Shown: positions 55,596 to 64,000 of the stretch, piece after piece
Layout: each line of letters opens with the position of its first letter
Position numbering within the stretch: position 1 is the stretch's first letter
DNA from: Clarireedia homoeocarpa
Lineage: Eukaryota > Ascomycota > Leotiomycetes > Helotiales > Rutstroemiaceae
Assembly (NCBI GenBank): GCA_001465935.1
Contig: LNKV01000030.1
Span: 615,582 to 679,581, forward strand
DNA: 64,000 bases
Direction of reading: 5' to 3'
Translations under genes and position numbers: made by a program
Notes under the pieces: model-generated
Database searches by the model: none
Seen by the model: only the letters and a program-made list of their open reading frames with translations
Told to the model about the DNA's origin: nothing

Positions 55596-56691
55596 TTAAA
55601 CCTGCTCCTTTACCGAAGCAGGAAGGACTCGATTTTCAAATTTTCGCATCAGCTTATTGGTCTGTTCAGCTAAGCTAAGGGTCAAGATGGTGTGGGGTAG
55701 GATCCTTGCAAGATGTGGTAGGAACCCCTTGTAAATGGCGAAGATACCCTCAGTCTTTACGGTTTTTGCGAGACAATCGAAGATACCGGAATAGAGATTA
55801 CCAGTTTGGTTGTACATGCGCGACATGATAGTGTCTGAGTCATGATTAGTGAGGAAGGAGGTAAATGGTTGATAATCAGAATAACGCTTACCTGGTGGAT
55901 GCATCACACAACAAACCACAAATCCGCTGGCAGTACTACTTGCAAGATGCAGTGCTGGCCCCTCTTCCATTCCTAAGTGCTTGACAAGTCGCCTCTTCGC
56001 GAAAAAGTATGTAGGTAATTGGACTGAACTTCCGAAACCTGTCCGTACCATAGCAGCTCCAACACCTCTGTACAGGCCATTTACTCCTTCTGTTTTGTAG
56101 ATCTGCCTCATTCCATCCACAGCATTTTTGTAACCGTGTTGAAAGCCCACAGGCGCAAAGGGCGAGAAACTCTGTAACCTGGTCTTGACCAAGAAAAATG
56201 GACTTCCCGCTGCAGCACCCAATATTCCTGATGTTGCGCCGGAAAAAATGTTTACTCCCAAACTCTGCGTCTTCGAATCGCTGAATATCGCTTTCGTCAG
56301 AGTAACACGTATCTGTTCGTAAAAGCCTAATCTGCATCCGTTGAGAATCATCTGGTAAATGTATGCTGCGCCGATTCCCCGGTAGATCCCCCTCAATCCT
56401 TCATTTCGAACAATTACTGTGACCCCATGGAACGGTCCTTTGTACATCCGCGGTTGCAGTCCCTTCTCTTGAAGCTCGCCTTGTAATTGCATACTAAAGT
56501 CATATTGTCAGTTCATGTGTAGCTCCTCCGGGGAGAATGTAATTCGTACCGAATCTTCACGGTCTCAAATGGGTGAGTCGCTGTTACAGCTCCGCATGCT
56601 GCTATGCCTCCTGCGACGAAAGCTCTGAAGCTCTGTCAGTAATGAAGAACAAAATTGTGGACTTCCCAGCTTACCCTAAGGTCGTAGACAT
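55596..56691 (-). CDS. oac1: Mitochondrial carrier, oxaloacetate (Oac1) type
   Basis: Inner-membrane solute carrier with three ~100-residue repeats. A tiny first exon (56691 to ~56675, MSTTL) joins GAFVAGGIAACGAVTATHPF through an acceptor in CTTCAG; choosing that acceptor, rather than the nearer GACAG, keeps the frame. Carrier signatures: HPFETVKIRMQLQGEL (repeat 1), GSPFFLVKTRLQSF (repeat 2) and MHPPDTIMSRMYNQ (repeat 3, restored across an intron near 55833-55891). RGIGAAYIYQMILNGCRLGFYEQI and GFGSSVQLPTYFFAKRRLV are typical of Oac1/SLC25A34-35, which exchange oxaloacetate, sulphate or malonate. About 315 residues. The substrate is assigned from the family pattern only. Confidence 0.9.
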
Positions 56692-57174
56692 CTTGGAATT
56701 CTCCCCACACCTTCCCTGGGTACAATACTGGTTATTGCTTCGCCAGCTTGAGAACCCCTAATTAACCAAACACTCCTTAAGTATATGTCCACAGAGCTGC
56801 TACAACAGATTTATAACTCCTCGGGAGTGGCGGTGTAACGAGGGTCTTTGTAAGACGAGCTGACTGTGTTATTATTCGGAGTTGGTCTTGCGAAGTTATT
56901 TAATTTTCATAGTACTTGTACAGTACAGAGGCCGAGTTCGGTGACAGCTCTCTGTGGATCCTTGCAGCAGATCCATGCCAAGATTGCTGAGTAACAATTA
57001 ATCACGTGGCGAATATAAATTTGGAGGTTTGGGGTTGTCGAGACTGTGTTCATGCTTCATTGTCCAATTGTATTGCAATCGCAGTATGTGTTGTAGTAAT
57101 ACAACAGAAATACCTACGGCCGCTTGGGAAATTCACTGTTGAGGTTCACTTAAAGGATTACTCGCACAGCCAAC
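56692..57174. promoter_or_regulatory. Divergent promoter, oac1 / swd2
   Basis: 483 bp between start codons. It includes TGTACAGTACAG at 56918-56929. No other element recognised. Confidence 0.5.
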
Positions 57175-58450
57175 ATGTCTTCAACTCCCATGGCTATCGA
57201 CTCTCCAATTGGAGCGAATGGCGGTATATCTTCCCTAAAAACTTCAAATGGAGTGCCAGCAGTCCCAGCTACAGCAAAGATCTCGGAGATGATTGCACTT
57301 TACAACCCAGTCAAGGTAAAGTCTTATTCATCGCGTGGAACAATGGCTAATTGATCAAGCATTTCCGCCATTCTCCGACCATTACTGACAAGGGTCAAAG
57401 CCCGCCAAGTTACAACTTCATCCAGTCTATCAATTTCAATGATAGCGGCAGTCAGCTCATCACTTCGGAGACTGATAATACTATGCAAATCTATGATGTG
57501 ATTGAGGGGAAACATGCCAAGATGAATCTCAGTGCGAAGTATGGTTGCAATCATGCAATGTTTGGGCATGCGGAGCACTGCATCATTCATTCCAGTACGA
57601 AAAAAGACCGTGAGTAGCCCCCATCTCTTGTGATTTTGGCACATGCTCATAAATTACAGATAAAATTCGCTATCTATCCGCCCACGATAACTCATATATC
57701 CGTTATTTCGAAGGCCACGAGCAAAACGTCACGTGTCTCTCTCTCCATCCCGGCCAAGACAACTTCATCTCTTGCGCCGAAGACAACACTCTTCGTTTAT
57801 GGGATGCTGCCTCAAAGAACCCAGTAGGTATCTTAAACCTCACAGGTACTACGCTGGCTGCATGGGATCCCTCCGGCAATGTATTCGCAGCTGCGTCGCC
57901 CACAGCACAAACCATCTTGCTTTACGATTTCCGCAATTTCGACAAGGAGCCCTTCTCTACCTTCGATATACTACCTTACTGCCAAGAGTTCTCCCAACAA
58001 GCAATAGGAAGGGGGTGGAATAAGCTAGCTTTCTCAAATGACGGCAAACATCTCCTATTAGGGACCACTGGGAATGGTCATTTCCTACTCGATGCATTCG
58101 ACGGCAATCTCAAAGCATTCCTAAGGCGAGACAGAGGGGGTGCGCGGCGACTTGGAGCAGGCGATCATAACCCCGACAATCTCGACCCAGCGTCCAGCGA
58201 GTATCTCCATACCAGTGCAGGCGACTGCTGTTTCACACCCGACGGGCGCTACGTCATCAGTGGATCTCGAGGCAAGAACGTCTTGGTATGGGATACACTC
58301 GCGGCGTCTAACAACCGACTACTTAATCCCTTGCATGAGCTAGAATATGCAGGCGAGTCAGCAATCGTGGCTTTTAATCCTCGGTACAATCACTTCGCGA
58401 CGGCAGATCAGGAAGTCTTGTTTTGGGTGCCGAATACGGACTCGCTTTAG
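57175..58450 (+). CDS. swd2: WD40 protein Swd2 (COMPASS and cleavage/polyadenylation factor subunit)
   Basis: A nuclear beta-propeller shared by the Set1/COMPASS H3K4 methyltransferase and the CPF 3'-end machinery. Exon 1 (57175-57315) encodes a Ser/Pro-rich leader ending ISEMIALYNPVK. A short 44-nt intron (57316-57359) leads to HFRHSPTITDKGQSPPSYNF. A 50-nt intron (57610-57659) then joins KKDHKIRYLSAHDNSYIRYF. Repeats: GSQLITSETDNTMQIYD, FEGHEQNVTCLSLHPGQDNF, SCAEDNTLRLWDAAS, TGTTLAAWDPSGNVFAAAS, WNKLAFSNDGKHLLLGTTG, CCFTPDGRYVISGSRGKNVL and VAFNPRYNHFATADQEVLFW. KIRYLSAHDNSYIRYFEGH is the characteristic Swd2/WDR82 stretch. About 390 residues, with a leader longer than yeast Swd2. Confidence 0.95.
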
Positions 58451-58805
58451 TTGGTATGATAGATTACTTGAATGCATTGTTGCTCGTGGCAGTGGTTAAA
58501 GTTCGTTAATCTTATCTTGTTGATGCTCTTTCGCTTGCTGTATGGCTTTGGCAATACCCAGTTTGATGGATGCATTGGATAGGCGTTTATTTCGTGGGGA
58601 GTACGGGTGGTTATGAGGGATATAAATCAAAAGTTTATACATAGTACGTGAATGAAATAGCTGTATCACTTATCGGGCGTGTCTATAGAATCTTGATATT
58701 GTGCATTTTTCGAGACCAACCCATTACAGCTTTGAAGTCTAGAAACGCAGTGCTAAAACTTATTCTCGTGCATATATCCCCCGCTACTAGGGAGTTCATT
58801 TGTAG
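58451..58805. other. Convergent spacer
   Basis: 3' flanks of swd2 and the disordered orphan gene. No feature recognised. Confidence 0.65.
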
Positions 58806-60080
58806 CTAAATTCTTCTTCTTTTCGCTACCCCGTCGTCTTCCTCACAAGGCACCCTACCCTGACCATTGCCTACGCCTGTATACTCTTTCCCCAAAGCAG
58901 CACTTGTCAACGGAACCACTGCACTGCTAGTTCGATGAGAATCAGCTGCCTGTACATTACTAGTCGGCGGATCGAACGAGCGCTTGAACGGGCTAGAGGG
59001 TCGGCGAATCGTTGGTGTAGCATGGGCAGGTATCTGAGACTGATGCTGCGAGATCATTGTCATTTCCGGGTTGGAGGTATTCGCTAATGAATGTCTCTGG
59101 TAGGGGGAGCTGACAGAGCTTGTTATATTGATTGGTGTTTCAAGAAGAGAGGCAGAAGTATGTGTTTTTCTGGGCAAAGGGATGATAACTTGGGGAATCG
59201 CCTTCTGTGAACCCATCTCCCTGTTTTGATTCAGCTGCTGTACTTCTGGTTGTGAACTGTAAGGTGTGTTCTGAAGGTTGAGTGTCGGTGCCTTGCCTTG
59301 GCAGACAAACGTGGTGCGCTGCTGTGCTGAGATGACCTGAGATGTGGGATGTAAAGTCAGCTTTTGGTGGACATTGAGAGTCTGCGGCGAGCCTGGTGGG
59401 TTTTGAGGTTGGGTTGGTCCGGGAATCTGCATTGAATTGGGATTATATGAAGGTAGATGGCTCAAAATCGAAGGATTTGCTGTTGGTTGTGCCGGTATTT
59501 GGGAGTAGAAGGATCGTTCAGCTGCACTGTGTAAGTGAGGATTCGAGTATGGACTGGAGTAATATTGACGATCGACCATCAGCTTAGGAGTATGAACTGC
59601 GAGATTCTCTTTCCGGTCAAATGGCAAACCAGAATTTTGGTGATGTCCGCTAGGAATATGCTGAGAAGTTTGAGCAGCATTTCTAATTCCAGGTGGAGGA
59701 AGTGAATTGAAAGGTTTGGATACTGGGGTTAAACTCGGACGACTAAAATCAGGAGGACTCATTATCTGCTCCCAAAGAAGTTTCCCCGCCTCCTCCAAAG
59801 CACCAGCTTTGCTATTCTCGGATTCTTGTAAAAGCCAGTAAATCCTCTTGCCTCGTGAGCTTGTATCGTATAAGTGCAGTTTTGCGGAGAGGGGAAGTTC
59901 TTTCAGCGCACGCAGTTCGTTGCCTGGAAAGTTAATTAGTCGAAAGAGAGGAAGTTTGACCGGAAGGGGTGAATTACCAGTCGGTTCTCTATTGAATTGT
60001 TCTTGGATTGCTTCAAGGCGACGCTCATAGCTTCGGTAAGGGCGTCGAGTCCCACGCGTAACTGGCAGATCTTTGGACAT
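58806..60080 (-). CDS. Unknown disordered protein
   Basis: Not recognised. A continuous frame of 424 codons starts at MSKDLPVTRGTRRPY. A likely 54-nt intron (59924-59977, GTAATT to TTCCAG with CTAAT just before the acceptor) would remove 18 residues and leave 406; either way the frame is kept. The N-terminal ~100 residues look folded: YERRLEAIQEQFNREPTG, LRALKELPLSAKLHLYDTS and KRIYWLLQESENSKAGALEE. The rest is low-complexity, rich in Pro, Ser, Gln and Asn (HPTSQVISAQQR, YSSQPEVQQLNQNREMG). It ends with a basic VAKRRRI, a plausible nuclear signal. A transcriptional or RNA-related role is possible but unsupported. Confidence 0.75.
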   Translation of the reverse strand: MSKDLPVTRGTRRPYRSYERRLEAIQEQFNREPTGNSPLPVKLPLFRLINFPGNELRALKELPLSAKLHLYDTSSRGKRIYWLLQESENSKAGALEEAGKLLWEQIMSPPDFSRPSLTPVSKPFNSLPPPGIRNAAQTSQHIPSGHHQNSGLPFDRKENLAVHTPKLMVDRQYYSSPYSNPHLHSAAERSFYSQIPAQPTANPSILSHLPSYNPNSMQIPGPTQPQNPPGSPQTLNVHQKLTLHPTSQVISAQQRTTFVCQGKAPTLNLQNTPYSSQPEVQQLNQNREMGSQKAIPQVIIPLPRKTHTSASLLETPINITSSVSSPYQRHSLANTSNPEMTMISQHQSQIPAHATPTIRRPSSPFKRSFDPPTSNVQAADSHRTSSAVVPLTSAALGKEYTGVGNGQGRVPCEEDDGVAKRRRI

Positions 60081-60590
60081 CGTTGTCCGAAAACCAAAGC
60101 ATAACCTTCACAAAAGGTCGAGTGGGAGTACGGGATTTTAAGAGGCACAGCTTCTGCATATGAGGTGACTAACGTGCTACCTAAATCCCTAACATAAAAA
60201 GAAACTTCAAGGAACTTTGAGTTGAGGCGGCAGCGGACCGGCATTACATTGTTGCGGGCGGCGATGAGGTCTTCTGTAACATTTTCAAAGGTAATAAGGC
60301 AACCTGTATATGCGGATATATATACCATGAGCCTAAACATATTTCAAGTATCACAAATGTAGCACTAGCAGGACCGGCCGTCCACAAATACTACCAAGAA
60401 ACTCCACAGTATAATTGCCATCATGTTATTTCCTTTCCACTATGAAATCTTGCTTTTGAAAGAATCGTGAAGCCAGCCCAACGCCAAGCTCAAAATCAGT
60501 GCTAACTCCCATTAACTGCTAAAATTCCAAACATATCATTGCTGGTATCACAATTCCTCACTCCGTAGCAAACCCCCATGACATCAATCA
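60081..60590. other. Intergenic spacer
   Basis: 5' flank of the orphan gene and 3' flank of the zinc-cluster regulator, both on the minus strand. The open frame at 59936-60340 lies in a different frame from the orphan gene and overlaps its 5' end; it is probably non-coding. Confidence 0.55.
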
Positions 60591-63500
60591 CTAAAGTCCT
60601 TGTCCGTCAGCATGAAAGTTGGTGTCAAGTGTCATGTAATCAAGTAAATCCATCCCTCCCACATTTACACCATCGGCAGTTTGCGTAATTGCTTGATTGT
60701 TGAGGTCTTGATAGAATGCTGGACCAGGTGGCAGGTACCACATCTCATCATTTCCGCCAACCCAATCATTATTGTCTCCTACGCCGAAGAGATGGTTCAA
60801 GTCGCTATTAAACGGAACTCCTTGTGAGTGGTTGTAATTATTCCCTACGTAGAAATCGCCTTGATTGACGTCGTAAGGTGTCGCAGAAACGTTCAGATCT
60901 ATTTCCATTATGTTTAGTTTGCATCTAGATAGATAAAGTCTTTCCTCTGCCTTACCTGTGCTTGTATGCATACCGCTGTAGTTCGGCGTTCCATCATTCC
61001 ACTCTCGAATCTGATCACCAGGATCACGTCGTTGCCTCTTCGCATCAGGCTCTTGAAGGGGTGCAGGTGTACGTGTGCGACTTGATGTTTCTCTAGCTTC
61101 TCTCGAAAGAAGGGGGACTTCTGGTGCACTTATAAATCGACTACGAAGTCGAGAGGTCAATGTCTCCAAGAGGTCCGCAAAGCGAATTCCCAGGTGGACA
61201 TCGTCAACCACACAATTGCGAAGAGCATCAACAGTCGAATCCATGAGACTTATGCTGATCTCAACATCGTGTTTGGATGCTCCTAACGCGAATGTTTTTA
61301 AAAGAAACATCGCACCACTAATAATGCGGAAGTATGTTCGAACAGGAGCATGCTTCAGATAATCGTTAGGTAAAAGCCCTTCAACAACGGTCCGAAGTAG
61401 ATTTCTGCATCCTTCAACTACCTCTCTTACGTATCCCTGATCCGCAGCTCCGAAACCACCAATCCTTGCCAAAGGCAGCTTACCAAAATAGTTCTGAGTC
61501 TCTGGAGACATAGCACTTGCGGTGGGCCCGTTGGTAGTGCTTGAGCGATTGGTTGCATTACTGGTACATCTTTCGACAACAGCCTGTAGCGACAGAGAGT
61601 TGACGTAAATTCTAACATATTCATATTCTATCGAGAGAATATGTTGAATGTAAAGAGGTAACTGGAATCGATCGAATTCGCGTTTCCACGAACTCAGCAT
61701 TGGCTGGAAATCCTTCAGTAGGTCAGTGTAACTGCCATCCTGAATTATCATTGTTGTGTATTGCCTAGATTTGAAAAGTTTTTCGTTACCAATACGCATT
61801 GCATTACTTATACCGGCCCAACAATGAATGATACGGTCGTCCATTTCTAGGTCAGGAATGTAATTGAACCCAATGGTAACAGTCGTATTAGTCTCCGGTG
61901 TCTTCCCACCGATAGACGCCCTACGCTTACGAGGAGCAAATGCCGGATCCGTTTTCCGAAGGTTTTCGGGAACCATGTTCGTCCATCCTAGACGGCCCGC
62001 CAGTTGAGTGACGTATATGAGTAAGAGCCGCTTGATCCTGGTAGCTCTCAAGCGATACGTCTCCTCGTTATACTCGGGTCTTGTCATTTCACCGCCGGCC
62101 TCCAGCAACTCCTCGATATCGTCGAAGACACCTAACTCATAACCAAGACCCATGGCTGTACTTAGAAGCATCCAGCACATTCGGTCGCTTCTCCATGCTG
62201 GCTCTAACCAACTCTCAATTCTTCTCCCGCCAACACCCCCAGTTTGACGATGCGCGCTCTCATCGTCTGTACTGTAGGGATCTAGAGACTCAGGGGTAGG
62301 TAACATCAGCTCGTCGGTAGCCTCAGCAGGTGGAAAATGAAGAGCACGAGGATGCCATTCTGTTAATATCATGAGACTCTCAATGGTGCCAAGAGTGCGT
62401 AAACTGCCTTTTCGTAGCCCTCGCCACGGCGCTGTACTGGAAGTTTGGGCATCTGACAAGTCTGCTCCCGAACCACAAAATCCACCGCCAAATGCTTCTT
62501 GGCCCCAGAGACATCTTTCAATCATGCCTCTAAGATATGTCCAGAGCTGCTCGTGTATCGCATATGACCTGCAGTGACCACCGGTCCCAGATATCTGCTT
62601 GTATCGGCTAGATATAGTTAATAATGTAACTGTAAGAATCGGTTCTTCTATGAGGAGCGTAGGATGAGTTTCAGGATTACGGAAAGTAGGAGGTGATATA
62701 GGCGTCAGCGGAGACAAGAATTCGTAATAGCTATAACACATGTATGTAAGCATTGATCATTCAACGGATTTGACAGACCGGAAACATACTAAGTTATGTA
62801 CTCAATAGCTTCTGGCGCGGTGAACCATCCTGCGCGCACAAATCTAAATCTGGACCAAGCCTTGATTGCATCCTTGTAACCAGCATCATGAACTTTCTCG
62901 GCATTTAACACACCGTCAGAGGATAGCGCAGGGTCAATTGGTCCTTCTGATCTTGTAGATGTCTGTCGCATGTGACTTACGGGGAATGAAGTGTGTCGAG
63001 GGGCAGTTCCTTGGTAACTATTCACAGATGGATTTCTACCATGTCCAATTCTTGGCGAGGTCGGCTCGTTACCATCTAATCTCTGCCTTTTGTGTCCTGG
63101 ACTGTGAAATGTTAGTTCTATTTCACTGGATGCCACCTTCCCAACGCTTTCCTGCCAGTCGACACCAGATAGAAGTTTGCCAAAAGAGTATGTGGGATGA
63201 AAGTGGGTCTTAAACACATACCTGTCCGTAGCAGCTTTGTAGAGCAGATCTAATGCATCATGGGGACCGTATACCTCTCTTCTCATGACTTCTTGCGCTT
63301 CAAGGTTTTCCACATGTTCATCTGCGGACCTTTCTTCTTGCTGTCGCGTCTCCGATTGAGGTCGTCGCAGAGGTTGATGTCGCCCAATAGAGCCACCTGG
63401 AGTTAGAGGAGGGCCAGGATTCATATTCGCGCTTTCAGGGAATCCACCAGTCGACCGGGCAGACATAGGTGCGCCCATTGATGATTGTCTGAGTGTAGCA

Positions 63501-63988
63501 GGAGGTGAGCCGCTTCCAACCATCTTCCGACCATTTCGCACAATGTAATCATCGCCAAATTCATAAGGATCGGCACTATTCTCTCTGCTGCCATCTGTCT
63601 TGCGCTTCCTTCTCGTTGCGGAGAAGAAACACTCTTTGCTTTCTCGTCGGCATCGTACACATGGTGGATCGCTTGGGTTGTCGACACTTCCGAGGTCGCA
63701 TCTTACTTTTCGTCGACGACTATGATCGCATCAGTCCTGTGATACGCACTGCAAACTATATCGGTATCGCTTACCAAGGGATGCAAGCCTGATAGATTCG
63801 TTTATGGTTGCCTTCCATTCATAGATCAGCCTTCGTGAACAAAGCAAATATGCGACCGTGCGGAGATAAGTTGAGCTCCCCTCACCATTTTGAGCTTTCC
63901 CCTGCTGACCATTGGAGGATGCGCCCTCATTATTCGGCTCACTACTGTTGCTTTCCTGCTGTGTAAAGTTCGCAGCCGGCGCCGACAT
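60591..63988 (-). CDS. Zn2Cys6 transcription factor (fungal_trans), possibly Aro80-like
   Basis: The start at 63986-63988 opens MSAPAANFTQQESNSSEP. An intron ending TGGAAG joins NGNHKRIYQACIPC, and a second intron interrupts the second zinc Cys codon (TG/T). The spliced cluster is ACIPCRRRKVRCDLGSVDNP...PPCVRCRRESKECFF, a complete C6 finger with a long third loop, followed by the basic ATRRKRK. Further introns fall at about 63224-63100 (after KAATDR) and about 62790-62731 (after EAIEYIT). The fungal_trans domain includes YYEFLSPLTPISPPTF, LLTISSRYKQISGTGG, WHPRALHFPP, WMLLSTAMGLGYELGVFD and RLLLIYVTQLAGRLGW. A stop-free 57-nt intron probably lies at 60899-60955. About 900 residues. The loop SVDNP and PPCVRCRRES resemble Aro80-type regulators of aromatic amino acid catabolism, from memory only; treat that name as tentative. 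Confidence 0.9.
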
Positions 63989-64000
63989 AGTGAAAGGATC

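Noticed and set aside
63720..63745. Apparent defective zinc finger (CDHS with Ser in place of the second Cys) in the last gene
   Set aside because: Reading through the intron gives this artefact and a stop; correct splicing at CATAG restores IPC-RRRK with all six Cys.

Overview
The window is nuclear DNA of a filamentous ascomycete (Pezizomycotina), most likely a leotiomycete of the Botrytis/Sclerotinia type. The reasons are short GT-AG introns (about 44-200 nt) with CTAAT/CTGAT-like branch sites, single widely spaced genes with repeat-rich spacers, fungal NLR and Zn2Cys6 genes, and gene models that read cleanly as known fungal orthologues once spliced. Genus-level placement is inference. No tRNA, rRNA, transposase, CRISPR or prokaryotic operon structure was seen.

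Layout. 0-9 kb: a PNP-NACHT NLR-type gene cut short at the left edge, then a large single-pass membrane/coiled-coil protein of unknown function. 9-23 kb: an adenosine/N6-methyl-AMP deaminase-like gene, the G-protein beta subunit, methionine aminopeptidase 2 and a class I phosducin-like protein, separated by long spacers full of microsatellites. 23.8-27.5 kb: a divergent pair, an ACMSD-type amidohydrolase and a 2-oxoglutarate/Fe(II) oxygenase. 28-33 kb: a coiled-coil protein of unknown function, a J-domain protein and the mitochondrial Fe-S factor Iba57. 33-43 kb: Dcp2, a DUF4112 protein, the ribonucleotide reductase small subunit (with MCB-like boxes in its promoter), SRP9/21 and a DUF1308 protein. 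43-54 kb: a DUF7702-type membrane protein, an RBR/IBR zinc protein, a Zn2Cys6 regulator and a PTM1/GPR107-like Golgi membrane protein. 54-64 kb: CTU2, a mitochondrial oxaloacetate-type carrier, SWD2, a disordered orphan protein and a second Zn2Cys6 regulator.

How the genes relate. Most are unlinked housekeeping genes. RNA and translation functions are well represented (Dcp2, CTU2, SRP21, SWD2, a J-protein). G beta and its probable folding chaperone (class I phosducin-like) lie only about 7 kb apart, with MetAP2 between them. The amidohydrolase and dioxygenase share one promoter region and could be a two-gene metabolic unit.

Most notable pattern. In at least five genes (amidohydrolase, 2OG oxygenase, J-protein, Iba57, SRP21) the coding strand changes from C-rich in the 5' part to G-rich in the 3' part. 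The polarity follows transcription on both strands, and hand counts are given in the findings. Other items worth checking are three stop-free introns whose length is a multiple of three, an apparent frame break in the NLR, five helical leucine motifs in the Dcp2 tail, and a palindromic GTAC(A/T)GTAC motif scattered through the spacers.
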